64,000 bases of DNA from Moniliella sp. 'wahieum' (taxonomy: Eukaryota; Basidiomycota; Moniliellomycetes; Moniliellales; Moniliellaceae): positions 124,001-188,000 of the forward strand of contig RSEE01000077.1 of NCBI GenBank assembly GCA_003971905.1. The letters run 5' to 3'. Below are positions 1 to 11,154 of this stretch, piece after piece. Position numbers and translations under genes: made by a program. Positions within the stretch are counted from its first letter, which is position 1. Every line of letters begins with the position of its first letter. Under the pieces are notes generated by a model. That model ran no database searches and had not been told where the DNA came from. It saw nothing but the letters and a program-made list of their open reading frames with translations.

Positions 1-887
1 CGCGCGAGCCGTTGCCATCCGTTGGGTCCGAGAATCGACGTAGAGGTGCGGTGGTGACTTTGATATTAGTCACTGGGGATGGGTTACTTTGGTGGTGGTG
101 GCAGCGGGATAAGCGCTAAGCGCTAAGCGCTAAGCCAGCCAACGATACTATTCTTATAGGGACAGCAAACAGCCAGGGGTCAACGGCCCTGGCGTCAGTA
201 GCCCCTGGATACGGGGAGGGACAAGGAAAACAAAGGCAGTGAAAGGGAAAGAACACGTCCGAGCTCCTATATAGACCTGTTCACGGGGGAAGCGATGGTC
301 TTTGGTCGATGGCCCCTGGTCCAAGCGCACGAGCCAACGAGCCACCCTGTGGCTCGTCATCGCGCCACACGCGTCATCGGCCATCTCTATAGTCATATCA
401 TTTGCAGGGCACAAGGCTGGGGCAAAAATGCTGCGCCCAAACCGACCTGAGCATCAGGCCTTGGTTGTTGGTGCCAAAACCGCTCCTGTAGTAAAAAACG
501 AGTGAGCTGGCACCTGCCGATGAGGCGTCGGTGTGGGAGTGGGGCATGTCGGAGCGTGAAACAAGTCGAGCGTGAAGAAACGTTAGTGGAGCGCTGCAAC
601 TTGAAACTTGGAGCAGGCCGAAGAAACGCGTCGCGTGCAATCCGTCGACGCTGGCGCCGTGCCGGAGGCTTGACGCGTGAACGCGTGAACGTTGAACGTT
701 CAACTCTCCGCAGTACGTCGACCCGCCTAGGGTTACGCGTCGACGCGCCCCACACTGGCGCGGTGCCGCCTGCTCGAGGCGCCATGCGGGGGCGGGCGAT
801 GGCCGGCGCATTCGCCACCCTCAGCCAACACGCGCATTCACCGCCCTCGCACACCAGCCATCGTCCTCTGCCCCCTCCCCCGCGGCC
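1..887. other. 5' intergenic region upstream of SMC5
   Basis: No coding region is supported here. The stretch begins with a short heptamer array (AGCGCTA, about 111-135) and has a small direct and inverted cluster of GTGAACGTTGAACGTT near 675-700. Long open frames on both strands have an arginine/proline-rich composition typical of GC-biased non-coding DNA and match no family I know. Confidence 0.5.
111..135. repeat. AGCGCTA heptamer array
   Basis: Three to four head-to-tail copies of AGCGCTA. Related AGCGCTTAGGC/GCCTAAGCGCT palindromic copies occur at about 53243-53282, and a degenerate one at about 17845-17865, so this is a dispersed short motif. Confidence 0.7.
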
Positions 888-3800
888 ATGTCTGCTGTCC
901 GCCGCCAGGCACCCGTCGGCAGCGACCCATCTGCCCCACGCAGCAAGCGCAAACGCCTCGCCACCGCTGCCTCCGTCCCTGCCTCTCCCCCCCCGGCAAT
1001 GCGACACAGGAGGAGGAAGACGAAGACGAGGAGCACGACGGAGAGAAGAGAGAAGGAAGAGACACAAGGGGACGAGTGGGACGATAACGATGACGAAAAC
1101 GACGCTATCCCTCACTACGAAGAAGAGGCCGAACAGGACTTGGACGAGAATGGTGGGCCGAGCAGCGCGAAGCCAGTGCCGACGCGCAGAGAGCGTGATC
1201 CTGTGGATGAGTATGTTCCCTCCCTCCCCCCCTTCGCCCACCTTTGCCCTCCCGCCCTCGTGGCCACGGATTCGAGGTTCCCGGGCTGACATAGTCTGCG
1301 CAGGTACTTGCCCGGCTCGATTGTGCGGGTGAAGCTACAGCATTTCGTCACGTACGATCATGTCGAGTTCCGCCCCGGTCCTTATCTCAACATGATCATC
1401 GGCCCCAATGGCACAGGCAAGAGTACCATCTCGTGTGCCATTGCGCTCTGTCTGGGATACAAGCCCTCGCTGCTGGTCGTGCTACCGACGTGTCGTCCTT
1501 TGTCAACAAGGCTACGAACTAGGCTACGCCGAGATTGAACTCAAGGGTCTGCCCGGCGAACGGAACGCGGTGGTGCGCCGCTACCTCTCCACAGGCAAAC
1601 TGAACGCCAGCAAGACCTTTTACCTCAACGGAAAGGCCGTGCCGGGCAAGACGATTGCTGAGTTGATGCACAGCCTCCACATTCAGATTGACAATCTCTG
1701 TTCCTTCCTTCCTCAGGACAAGGTGACCGAGTTTGCGCGCATGACACCGGCCAAGCTCTTGCTCGAGACAGAAAAGGCATCTACCGAAGGGGATGCGTTG
1801 GTGGTGCGTCATGGCCGACTCATTGAGCACTCGAAAAGCTTGCGTGCCCTTTTAAGCGACCTGCGGCGTGAGAAGGAAGAGTTGGCAGCGGTCATGGCCC
1901 AGACCAACCGACTGCAAGGCGATGCGGATCGGCACGAGCGCCGTCGTGCGTTGGAGCAGCGCGTCAAGGTGTTGCAGACCGCTCGGCGTTTTGCCCGCTT
2001 TGGCGAGGCCCAGCGCTTGTACAAGGCCGCAGACAAGCGCAAGAAACGCATCATGGCGCGCGTACAGAAGTGGGATGCACAGAGCCGACCATTTCAGACT
2101 CTAGCGGAAACGGCCAAGGAGAAAGTGCAGAAGGCTACTCACCGCGTCACTGTGGCCGATGATGAGCGTAGCAAGGCTCTGAACACGATCCGCAAGCTTC
2201 AAGAAGAATATGACAATGCCGATGCGTCTCGGGAAAAGATGGAGATGGAATTGGAAAGTTTGGCGGACTCGGAGCGTCGTCGATTGGAACGCATCGAGCG
2301 ATTGAAGTTGACGATTGAAGAGCTCGAAACACGTACTGCCACCCCGCCTCCCGATGTCGATATGTCCCACATCAATGCGGAGCGACAGCGGATTGACCAA
2401 GCTGTTGCGTCGCAGCGCCGGACGAGTCGGATATCCAAGCGGAGATGGGCACGGTGCAGGTTGCCGACCGAAGGAACAAACAGGCCCAAGAGCATACCCA
2501 GAGTGCGATGACCAAATTGAAAGACCAGGCTAATGTCAAGCTTGTTCATTTGCGCAATTCGGATGAGAACACGTACAAGGCCCTCCTCTGGCTCCGGGAG
2601 CACGCACATGAGTTTGAGGGAAAAATCTACCCGCCAGTGATGATGGAAGTGGAGCTCAAGCCTAACTACCGCCACTTGGCCGACGCGGTCGAATGCCAAT
2701 CCGTTGGGCGACGCTCAAGACGTTTGTATGCGAACGTCGGGCGGACTATGACAAACTTTCTGCCAAGCTCAATGACGAGATGGGCTTGCGGGTGAACGTG
2801 GCTGAGATTGAAGGAGTCACAACAGAGGAAGTGCAGAGTAAAATGCCGCTCCGCTTGCTGAGTTGCGCAAACTGGGATTTGATGGCTATGTGGTGGATTT
2901 CCTCTGTGGCCCCCAAACCGTCCTCAACTTTCTCATGGCCGACAATTTGCACCAGATCCGCTCGCCGAGCACGAAGGTACATTCGACCGTGCTCGAACCG
3001 AACAACTCTTCACTCGTTTCATTGCCGGCGACACGCTGCAGAACATTAATCGCAGTCAATACGTTGGGCGCAACGGGCAGCGCATGGTACAGGTCTCGAC
3101 GCGCATTGTTTCGCCTGCACGCAACTTGGTGCACAGCATAGACACCGATTCCATCGAGCGACACGAGCGGGAGTTGGCGCAGCATCGCGAACAAGAGCAA
3201 GTGCTCCGTCAACGCTGGGAAGAGTTGCAGGCCAAGCACGAGACCATCCGAACCACTCTCCAATCGCTTAAAGTCGAACGCGAGGCGATCAACCAACAGC
3301 GCCAGCAAGCCGTCGAAGCCAAGCGAGCGTACGAGCAGGCAGTGATGGAACTCCAGAGCAAACGGTCCCAATTGCATCGCGAAACCCATGCGCCATCCCT
3401 CGAAGGCCAACGGGACAAACTTCGTGCCAAAGTGCAAACCTTCACCGATCGAATGGCAAGCTTGGCCGAAGACATCTCCTTCCGTCTGACTGTACTGTTT
3501 AACATGATGCAAAATTCGACCGAGATGCGCTTGGCCAAGATGCAAGCCCAAGCTGATGCCGAGCACTTTGCCACCATTGTTGCTGAGATTACCGAGGAGG
3601 CCCAATCGCTCATGGAGGAAATTTCCGAAGTACGAGCGGATATCAAAGCGGCCAAAAACGCTTCGAGGCGCCTGCTCGAAGAAGCACAACGGGAAATGGC
3701 AGAGTTGCCCGCCGAGTTGCAGGAACAACTCAAGTTGCTCCATGACGAAGGCTTGCCCTCGGTCGATGAGCTCACGGCCCAAATCACCGAAGCACGGATC

Positions 3801-4507
3801 GACTTGGAAAGTGCCCCGAGCGTGTCGGCCGACGTGTTGCGGCGGTACCAAGAAAAGCTGGCGCAACAAGAAGAGTTGCAAGCTAAGGTGGCTGCGCACG
3901 ATGCGGACCGAGCCAGGTTGCAAAAGAAGGTGGACAAGTACCGTGCTGCGTGGGAGCCCGCGCTGGAAGCGCTGATTGAACGTGTCAACGATCGGTTTGC
4001 CGACGCGTTTGATCAGTTCCAATGTACGGGCGAAGTACGCCTGGCCAAGCCGCAGCCGCCGGGCGGAACCGGGCCCGAAGCTGAACGCGCAGCAGAAGAT
4101 GCTGCGTTGGCATTTGAGGATTACACGGTGGAAATTCGTGTCAAGTTCCGACAAGAAGAAGAGTTGCAGTTGCTCACTGCTGAGCGTCAGAGTGGAGGCG
4201 AACGTTCCTTGTCGACCATCTTGTACCTCATGAGTCTTACCGAACTCTCTGCCGCTCCCTTTAGCTTGGTGGACGAGATCAACCAGGGTATGGACCAACG
4301 TGCCGAACGCTTGGTCCACGATCATATGGTCCGTACCACTTGTCGCCAAGCTGCCGGACAGTACTTCCTCATCACCCCAAGCTCCTTACGGGACTACGGT
4401 ACGACGAGAAGATGCGCTTGTTGATCATCAATGCCGGGGACTATGTGCCGGAACGGTTTTCGTTCAAGGATTACGCCACGCCCACCCGAGCGACGATTAC
4501 GGCGTGA
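888..4507 (+). CDS. SMC5: SMC5, structural maintenance of chromosomes protein 5
   Basis: SMC5 is the ATPase arm of the nuclear SMC5/6 complex, which acts in recombinational repair and replication-fork stability. Exon 1 (888-1210) encodes a basic then acidic N-tail. Intron 1 (1211-1303, GTATGT...CAG) restores the frame into the head domain. The Walker A motif GPNGTGKST lies at 1401-1427, and long coiled coils flank a hinge at about 2640-3060. The C-terminal signature SGGERSLST is at 4189-4215, followed by a Walker B-type segment (FSLVDEINQGMD). The conserved end reads KDYATPTRATITA and stops at 4505-4507. The frame is broken seven times, each a one-base loss: near 1475 (GGG to GG), 1511, 2420, 2692 (AAA to AA), 2853, 2958 and 4376 (C run). 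Homology continues across every break, so I treat them as sequence errors. The predicted length of about 1,170 residues is normal for the family. It converges on the lipoate ligase gene, 129 bp away. Confidence 0.95.
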
Positions 4508-4594
4508 TCCGAGTGGCGGCCCTGGGGGCCAGATTGCAACAGATCCCATTTTTGTACCAAGTGACGGGGAGTGTGGTGGCGGGTGACTGTGGCA

Positions 4595-4627
4595 AGGGGG
4601 GGGGGGGGGGAGGGGGAGGGAGGGAGG
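4595..4627. repeat. Poly-G tract between convergent genes
   Basis: A run of about 13 G followed by G-rich (G5A, G3A) repeats in the 129-bp gap between the stop codons of SMC5 and the lipoate ligase. It could form a G-quadruplex on the + strand and may be miscounted in length. Confidence 0.8.
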
Positions 4628-4636
4628 AAGGTTACG

Positions 4637-5935
4637 TTAGAACAGAGACTGAAGGTAGGTGAGCACGTCTTGCTGGTACGGCTGCAGCTGTGCGTCCAGG
4701 TGGGGTGGGGTGGAACGGGTGGGAAAGTGGGTTTCGGGGGGTACGGGAGGGGGGGAAACAAGCGAGTCAAAGTGGTACCGAGCAGACCTTGTTCCAACCA
4801 AGGCCGAAGCGATTCGCTATTGTCCCCTTGAGTTGGAGATGAGGGACTGAGTGAACCTTGCCCTGTCGGACCACCATTTCGCCCTCCAACGCGCCCCAGG
4901 CAAATAGCGTCGAGCGCCAAACTAAACTGAGGTGTCTGCCCGAAAATCCAGTCCCACGAACCGAGACTGGCATACGTTTGCCGTAACTGATCGTCCTGGG
5001 CAAGCAATTCGTCTGACGCCATGTGCACCACTGCCCTCGGCCCAGCAAATTCTTCCACGACAGCACGGATGAACGTGTGGTGCGACCATGGCTGGTCAGG
5101 GAAGGCCGTTGAGAGCGAGGTGACGGCCGCGTACGCTCGCTACGCCTACCGCCTGCGACGTTACGATGCCTGCATGTCGGACGGGCAAGCGCAGAACCAA
5201 GGTGGTCCAGCTGGGAGGACAAGAGCATTGTCCCATGATGGTACGCGCGCGACGAGGTGATCTTGTACGCCGAGCCAGATAACTTGTACTCGTTGGGCTT
5301 GCGCAGCGCGACGGTCGTGGGGTCATGCTGTATGTCAGGCTGGTGGGTAAGGGGCGCAGAATGACCTTCGGATGTAGGAGCGGAAGAGGGGCAGCAGGCA
5401 CCGCAGAGAGACACAGATCGTTACGCTCATTGACGTACACGCCGCGAGGAAGGCACGGCAGAGCGTCGGGAGAGGCGCGGGAGCCGAAGCGAGAGTGGCA
5501 CGTTGGCCTGCCAGGCCCAAGCGGAATTGAGCGCGCGCGCAATCAGCTGCGCCCCACTGGAACGGGTAAAGACCTGCCGCGGCGTGTGCAGAGAGTAGTT
5601 GCAGTTGCCCAAGTCGTGGTACACGGCACCGCCGCCACTGCGACGACGGACAAAGGGGATCTGGTGCGCGCGGAGCGCAGATGGGTTGAGTTCTGTCCAG
5701 GGGTTCTGGTTCCGGCCCAGGACGACACAGGGTGCGTTGCGGTACAGGGCAGCGTGGGCGCCTGCTCGGCCGCGCGCCGCGTTCGCAGTAGCACGTCTTC
5801 CAGCGCCAGGTTGAAGAGTGGGTCCAACGACGTGCTCACCACGCCTCCTCGGCAGTGCCGACGCCGCCGCGCAACCATGCGCCCGTGGCAGTGCTGTGAC
5901 AGCATTCGGGACCTGCGGACGAAGCACAAGAACAA
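4637..5935 (-). CDS. AIM22: Lipoate-protein ligase (LplA/Aim22 family), mitochondrial
   Basis: This enzyme attaches lipoate to the lipoyl domains of mitochondrial dehydrogenase E2 subunits and glycine-cleavage H protein. The N-terminal part contains STSLDPLFNLALEDVLL, then GRNQNPWTELN, and the lipoate-binding hallmark RRRSGGGAVYHDLGNCNYS. Downstream come VNERNDLCL and KLSGSAYKITSSRAYHHGTML, the K-x-S-G-x-A-x-K motif that contacts lipoyl-AMP. The C-terminal lobe (WDWIFGQTPQFS, EGEMVVRQGKV) ends in PYQQDVLTYLQSLF with its stop at 4637-4639. The pieces lie in all three minus-strand frames, so several one-base breaks are present. The start at 5935 gives an arginine-rich leader; 5905 or an upstream start at 6054 in another frame are possible. 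Size (about 430 residues) fits the family. The gene converges on SMC5. Confidence 0.9.
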
Positions 5936-6811
5936 CCGGCTGCTGCTCCCCGCCTCGCCTGGCTTGGGCTGGCTTTGCCAAAAGGATTTTGTCTGGGTCT
6001 GGCTCGCCAGCGTGGCGCAAGGCTTACCTCATCCTGTCTTAACAGTGGTAGCAATCGGCTGGGCTTTTTTTACGGGCAGCAAAAGAGCATAATATTGTTC
6101 ACCTGTGTCGTTTGCACTTGGCAAGCATGTTCCCTCTGGGACAGTAGCAAGTCCGGATAATGATGACCAGGATGTATTATAACAATATTGGCATCCCACA
6201 AGCACTCTGCCACAAGCGCACCGTGAGCAGCTCACTGTGCATCCCCGTCACATCATCAGTTCCTTCAACGATTTGGCAGGTCCCAGAGCCTAGTATATCT
6301 CCGCTTCCCATCCATCAACACAGGGGTTTATAAGACCTTCCAAGTCCCCCGAAGACAGACCCGTTCTACCACCAGCTCGTTATGCTTTCTGTATACCTTA
6401 GTTTAGGGGGACGCTGAAACGACGGTGCAGTGCGTGTGTATGTAGCGCAACGGAAGGCCGGCGAGTTCTGTCGCAGAAAGAGAGCGCAAGAAGGGGGAGA
6501 GACAAACGTGCCATAGGGACAGGACGTAACGCATATAGACGCAACAATAAACAGACCAGATCACAGTGTGTGCGTAGGTAAAAAAAGGTAAACGTGCACT
6601 TAAACATGCTAGAGGCGACAGCAAACAAAAGTGAACAAGTGTTTTCTTGCGAGAAATAGTAGTTGAGCACGTTGAGCGGGGGAGGAGGTATGAACGAAGA
6701 AAACACAAAAGGAGGGGTGTAGATGGTAAGCCGGTAATATAGGTTTCGCCTCCAGCCTACATGATGCATCGTGCATATGGTTTGGGTGGGGAAGATGAGC
6801 AGAGAAAAGAG
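5936..6811. other. Intergenic region between lipoate ligase and KRE6-like gene
   Basis: Upstream region of the lipoate ligase and downstream region of the KRE6-like gene. No conserved protein or RNA is visible. The 6400-6810 part is A-rich on the + strand (T-rich on the coding strand of the KRE6-like gene), as expected for a 3' untranslated region. Confidence 0.5.
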
Positions 6812-8534
6812 TCATTCTCGATTGTTTCGAAGTGTGTTGTCAAAGCCCATGATCTGCATGATCCGGATGCCGAACAGCCGGGGGAATCTCACTAGGAAAA
6901 ATGAGTAGGGGAAAGCATGGAGGTGGGGTAGCTTAGACCCAGGATGAGTAAGCTTGTTCTTTGGCCACGCGTGGGGCCATTGGGTGAGGTTGGGGTTGGT
7001 GTACACGTCTTGGTGCCGGTGGATGTACGCGGCGGTAGGGTGGTCGACGGGGTCGCAGCTCAGTCGTCGGTCCTCACCCGTCGGCTGGTACAACCGTGCG
7101 TAGTCGATTTGAGTTGGGGGGGAAGCGTAATCCACGTGGATCGTTGGGGTTGAGGATGGTTGTTGGAAGCCTGGGGAAATGCCAAGGTTCTAACCCCATT
7201 GCATGTACAAGATCAATAAAATGGATATGATAAAGGAAACAGTCGGGAGAGGGGGAAGGGAGATGGGGAGAAAGAAAGAGGTGCGGAGGGCCCAGATGGG
7301 AGTTTGATGGTTAGTATCATTTCTTTATAAACTCACACACCAGTCAGGTTCTGGGCGCTCTGGTAGGCGAATGAATGAAACCGAAAACGTACCATGATGA
7401 TGCTCATTGGTTCACGGGGACATGGCGTTGGCCAATATCCAGTTGGGCCACCGGTCCAATCGCCGACCCTTCCACGCGCCACGCCGGCTTCCCATCAATC
7501 CACCCCGCACGTACCCACCTCCATTCAAATCCCAGTCCGGGAGGTACTCCAGGCCGTACCGTTCAAACCGGCCGCTGGTCAAAGCAAACCCATCGTCCGG
7601 ACACTGTGTTAGCCCCGACACAGCTTCCTGGTACACCGAGCCGACGTAATCGTTGATTCGTGAAATCGAGGTTGTACAATGTTGCATACGCCGACGTATT
7701 TTCCACCAATAGCCCACATCAAAGGTGCAGTTTGTAAGCTGCTCGAGGCGTAGGTATGGTACGTTTCTCGATCCGTTTGACTCGGTTGTACTTGCGCTTC
7801 AAACACGTCAATCTTGGTACTGAGCGGGCTACCGACTGGTTCGGGCCCGGATGGTCTTCTCCGGCACAGGTGCAGGAAGGTGCACGCATCCATCGAGGTA
7901 GGATAGAACCCCTTTCTTGGCCCATTGCCCTTTCGAATGCTGGCCTCGTACGGGCCCGTACCGTGAGGAAAGTTTGGTTGGGAAGGATGCCAGTATCGCA
8001 ACTGGAGTACGAGTAGCTGTTCAGGTACGTAGTCGCGGTTAGCAGGGATTGTCTCCCGTTCATCGTGGCAACAACCGCAGTATATATCGTCCATTGCCCG
8101 CAGAGGAAGATAGGAGAAGGAAGGGACGTACGGCCACATCCATCTGTGGATCCCATGTCCAGGGCGACCTAGGTTGCCCATAATCCACGGCAGGCCAGTA
8201 TCCCTGGGTATAGGGAAAGCTGGGAACTGGATGCTGAATTCCAAGTACCCATTGGAAGCACAGCTTGTTCCAGCTCTGCACCATGCCCGATTGGAAGTTG
8301 ACCTGGTGATTGTCTTTTGGGTAAGGGTAAGCACCAGTGCGCCACCGGTCGTGTTGACAGCCTCGGGCGAGTACCATTCATAGTCACTTGTCGCACCGTA
8401 ATACAAGTCGACGGCTTCCCAAAAGGGCTATAGGAGAGGAGTTAGCCGTACAACTCATCGCATATAAGGAAACAGTGGCTGTGCTCTCTACAGCGAACAA
8501 GGGTATATAGATACAAAGGGAGACGGGAAAACGT

Positions 8535-8607
<73 letters not shown>

Positions 8608-9338
8608 GTACATCGTCACCTGGCCAAAACGTACGACCCTCTGATTAAACTCGTCGGAAAAGACGAGACTAAAGGCTTGATGCTCCATATTTGCCCAGTG
8701 CATCGCCTCGGCCGGCGTATCCGGATCAAGGAGCGGTCGGAGTGGCAAATCGGGGATTTGGCCCGTACCATTCGCCCCCCCCACTCGACCTGTGGCCTGT
8801 TCGATCCAGTGAGAGCTGGCTTGGCAAAGTGCGAGTAGATGGGGTACCCAAAACAACATTAGCACCGCCAAGATCAACAAGAGGAGGGTAAGTACGTTCA
8901 ACGCGCCTGCGACTGATACACCGTGGTTCCGATCTCCCGGGTCGGGCGTGTGCATCTCGTCCGGCTCATTGTCGTCAGTGTAGGCAGGGCCATAGAGAGA
9001 AGGGTGGGAAACGATTGTTGCTCCAAAACTTGTGCGCTACCCGAAACGAATTGGAGTGGTGCTGGGATGTACTGGACGTGGCGTATTGTACCATTTTCTC
9101 TTCGGATGATGCCGGCTGGAGACGGTCGCCGGCCACAGAAGGACTGATGGAGGTTGCGGCCATCGTATGTTGGGCTGGGTGGCTCGGGCAGAAGGACTTC
9201 TTCGCCGTCCCGTTGGGACGCGTGGGGGGCAGAGGGGGGGGAGGGGGAGGTGGGGGCGAGGGGGTGAAGGGGGATGCGGAGGGTGGGCCCCATGGACCAG
9301 CTGTAGGGGGGGTGGTGCATGGGGGGAGGAGGAGACAT
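6812..9338 (-). CDS. KRE6: KRE6/SKN1-family beta-1,6-glucan synthesis protein (GH16-like)
   Basis: A type II membrane protein of the secretory pathway needed for cell-wall beta-1,6-glucan. A proline-rich cytosolic tail of about 140 residues precedes one membrane span (LNVLTLLLLILAVLMLFWV, near 8850-8900). The luminal SKN1 domain follows: LLDPDTPAEA, LVFSDEFN, WEAVDLYYGATSDYEWYSPEAV, MVQSWNKLCF, MGNLGRPGHG, SCDTGILPNQTF, SCTCAGEDHPGPN, IDVFEA, then SGRFERYGLEYLPDWDLNGG, and near the end DVYTNPNLTQW. Three introns restore homology, all with GTACGT donors: complement 8428-8611, 8017-8131 and 7190-7392. The first contains a long CT/GA tract. Several one-base breaks occur. One falls on the codon before IDVFEA, hiding the first acidic residue of the GH16-type motif. 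The open frame ends at 6812, but one missing base would place the stop at 6933, shortly after WPKNKL, which is more usual. Confidence 0.93.
8538..8606. repeat. (GA)n microsatellite inside a KRE6 intron
   Basis: About 33 uninterrupted GA units (CT on the coding strand). It starts immediately after the GTACGT splice donor and extends over more than a third of the 184-bp intron. Such tracts are usually length-polymorphic. Confidence 0.95.
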
Positions 9339-11154
9339 GTGTCTATGTGTCTAGCAGCGTTGGCGAGAGAGAAGAAAACCAGAGGGTAGAAAGGTGCGTG
9401 TTAAGAGGGGGCGGGGGGCAGGAGAGCAAGAGAGAAAACGAGAGAGGAGTGGTGGTGGGGATGGGGACGGAGATGGAGATGGAGATGGGAATGGAGATGG
9501 AGATGGGGATGGGAGATGGGATGGAGGCAGAGTCTGTGGGGTTGGAGCACAAACACACGCTAGCAAAACGCATGGAAGACGAGACAGGAATTAAGGCGGT
9601 GTGTGGTGTGCGGCTGTCTGGATGCAATGCACACAAGCAAGCTGCATTCCAGCCGGTGGTCTGCATAGCCCCCCCAGCGGCTGGCATTCTCCCTTGCTTG
9701 TCCATCGGCTGTGTGTCGACTGGCGTGGCGCTGGCTTGGGGCAGACACGGGTTTGTGTGTCCTATTTAACTGTTTGTATTCCCCTCGAGCTGGATATATC
9801 ATCACGCTCCCGAGACGTCCACACACCGCCCCGGTGCTCCCCACGGGACATGCCCCAGTGGTGCCGACGCTTACCTAACCACCCCACCTCCCGCCGATAG
9901 TCATCGATCTCAGATCTCCCTTCACCACATGCCCAAGAACTAAGAACGCCCCCCATTACAGTCTGAAGAGAGCGAAAAAGGATTCCAGTTGGCCGGGGTC
10001 CTCCTCCCCAACGCAGCTCTCCACACCGGCTAGGCTCTCTTCTGTGTCCTGGGGGCAATATACGCGCACCTCATCGAGCTCATCATCCCACCGTCTTACA
10101 GTAGTAGATAGGACCACTTTTCGTCCTGGTCCATCCCCCTACAGCCTCCCGCAGCGTTGTTAACAACCGCAGCACAGCGGTGGCGTCGCTGGCTTTCCCG
10201 CCAACTCATTTTCTGATGGGGTTTTAATGCGCAAGTAATGGTAATGGCTGCCATTAAGGCACTGTCAAAACAAAAGGCAAGCCAGGGATCAAAGCAGAGA
10301 CAACGCGGGGTAGTAATATAAGCAGGTGCGACAATGTACGAAGAGGGTCCCGGTTCAGCCCGAGGGCCAAGCAAACAAAAAAAAGTCTTCGTCAAACGAG
10401 AATGATTAATCACTGCAGAGGTGGATGCGGTTGCTACCGACTGATATATGACGATGACGACGGTGCACGGCGGAGTTAAGCCCACATTACCGCGGTTGCC
10501 GGTTGTCGGCCAGTTAGCTGGCTAGATCCTGAGCCTCAGGTCCATGCCCTATCCCATTCTCTGGCGTGTGCCCTGCGGTGCCGTGGACGCAGGCTCCAAG
10601 CCACACGCTGTTTTGGGCCCTGCGAACTGGAACGATGGAAGGAGATGGAGATGGAGATGGAGGTGCACAGGCGCCCGACCGGGGGAGAGAAGGTAGCGCT
10701 AACCAAGAGCTTACCTGCATTGGTCAGCCCGACCAAAAATAGCCAGTGCGAGGAAGTGGGCCGATGGATGACATCAATCGATGACATCAACCGATGACAA
10801 ATGCCTGCCGGAACAAATTAATTTGCGGCTTGGCCGACTCCGCCGGGTTCCTGCATCGCGTTTTGACGTGAGGTCACCGTCACGTGGGCCTGAAGCTTGA
10901 TACAGATACGGATGGTCATCAAGCGTGCCCCATCGTCTGCTAGGGATTGCTACAGCAAGGAACAAGTGATCCCGCACTGTGCCTGCCATCGCAATCCAGC
11001 ACAAGCTGCCGCCCGTTGATCAGCAATCATCGATCATCCCAGCTCCGACACGGAGGAGGGGGGGCTGGGGGTAAAATACCCCCCCTCCCCCCGGCCTGTG
11101 GGGCTTTGGTCCCACTCTCATCCCACTCTCATCCCTGTCCTCTTTCCCACCACC
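9339..11154. other. Intergenic region with GGAGAT-type repeats
   Basis: Divergent upstream region shared by the KRE6-like gene (-) and the flavohaemoglobin gene (+). It carries two GGAGAT/GGGGAT hexamer arrays (about 9451-9525 and 10637-10662) and a direct repeat of GATGACATCAA(T/C)CGATGACA near 10766-10798. No conserved coding or RNA gene was found, and the short open frames lack family motifs. Confidence 0.5.
9451..9525. repeat. GGAGAT hexamer array
   Basis: Imperfect tandem GGAGAT, GGGGAT and GGGAAT units, purine-only on the + strand. A smaller array of the same unit is at 10637-10662. Confidence 0.85.

Noticed and set aside
393-1292. A 299-codon open frame on the minus strand
   Set aside because: It overlaps the 5' exon of SMC5, is Arg/Pro-rich and has no family motif; a GC-bias shadow.
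888-4507. Programmed ribosomal frameshifting as an explanation of the SMC5 breaks
   Set aside because: Seven breaks of the same direction in one gene at different non-slippery contexts, and similar breaks in all other genes, point to missing bases.
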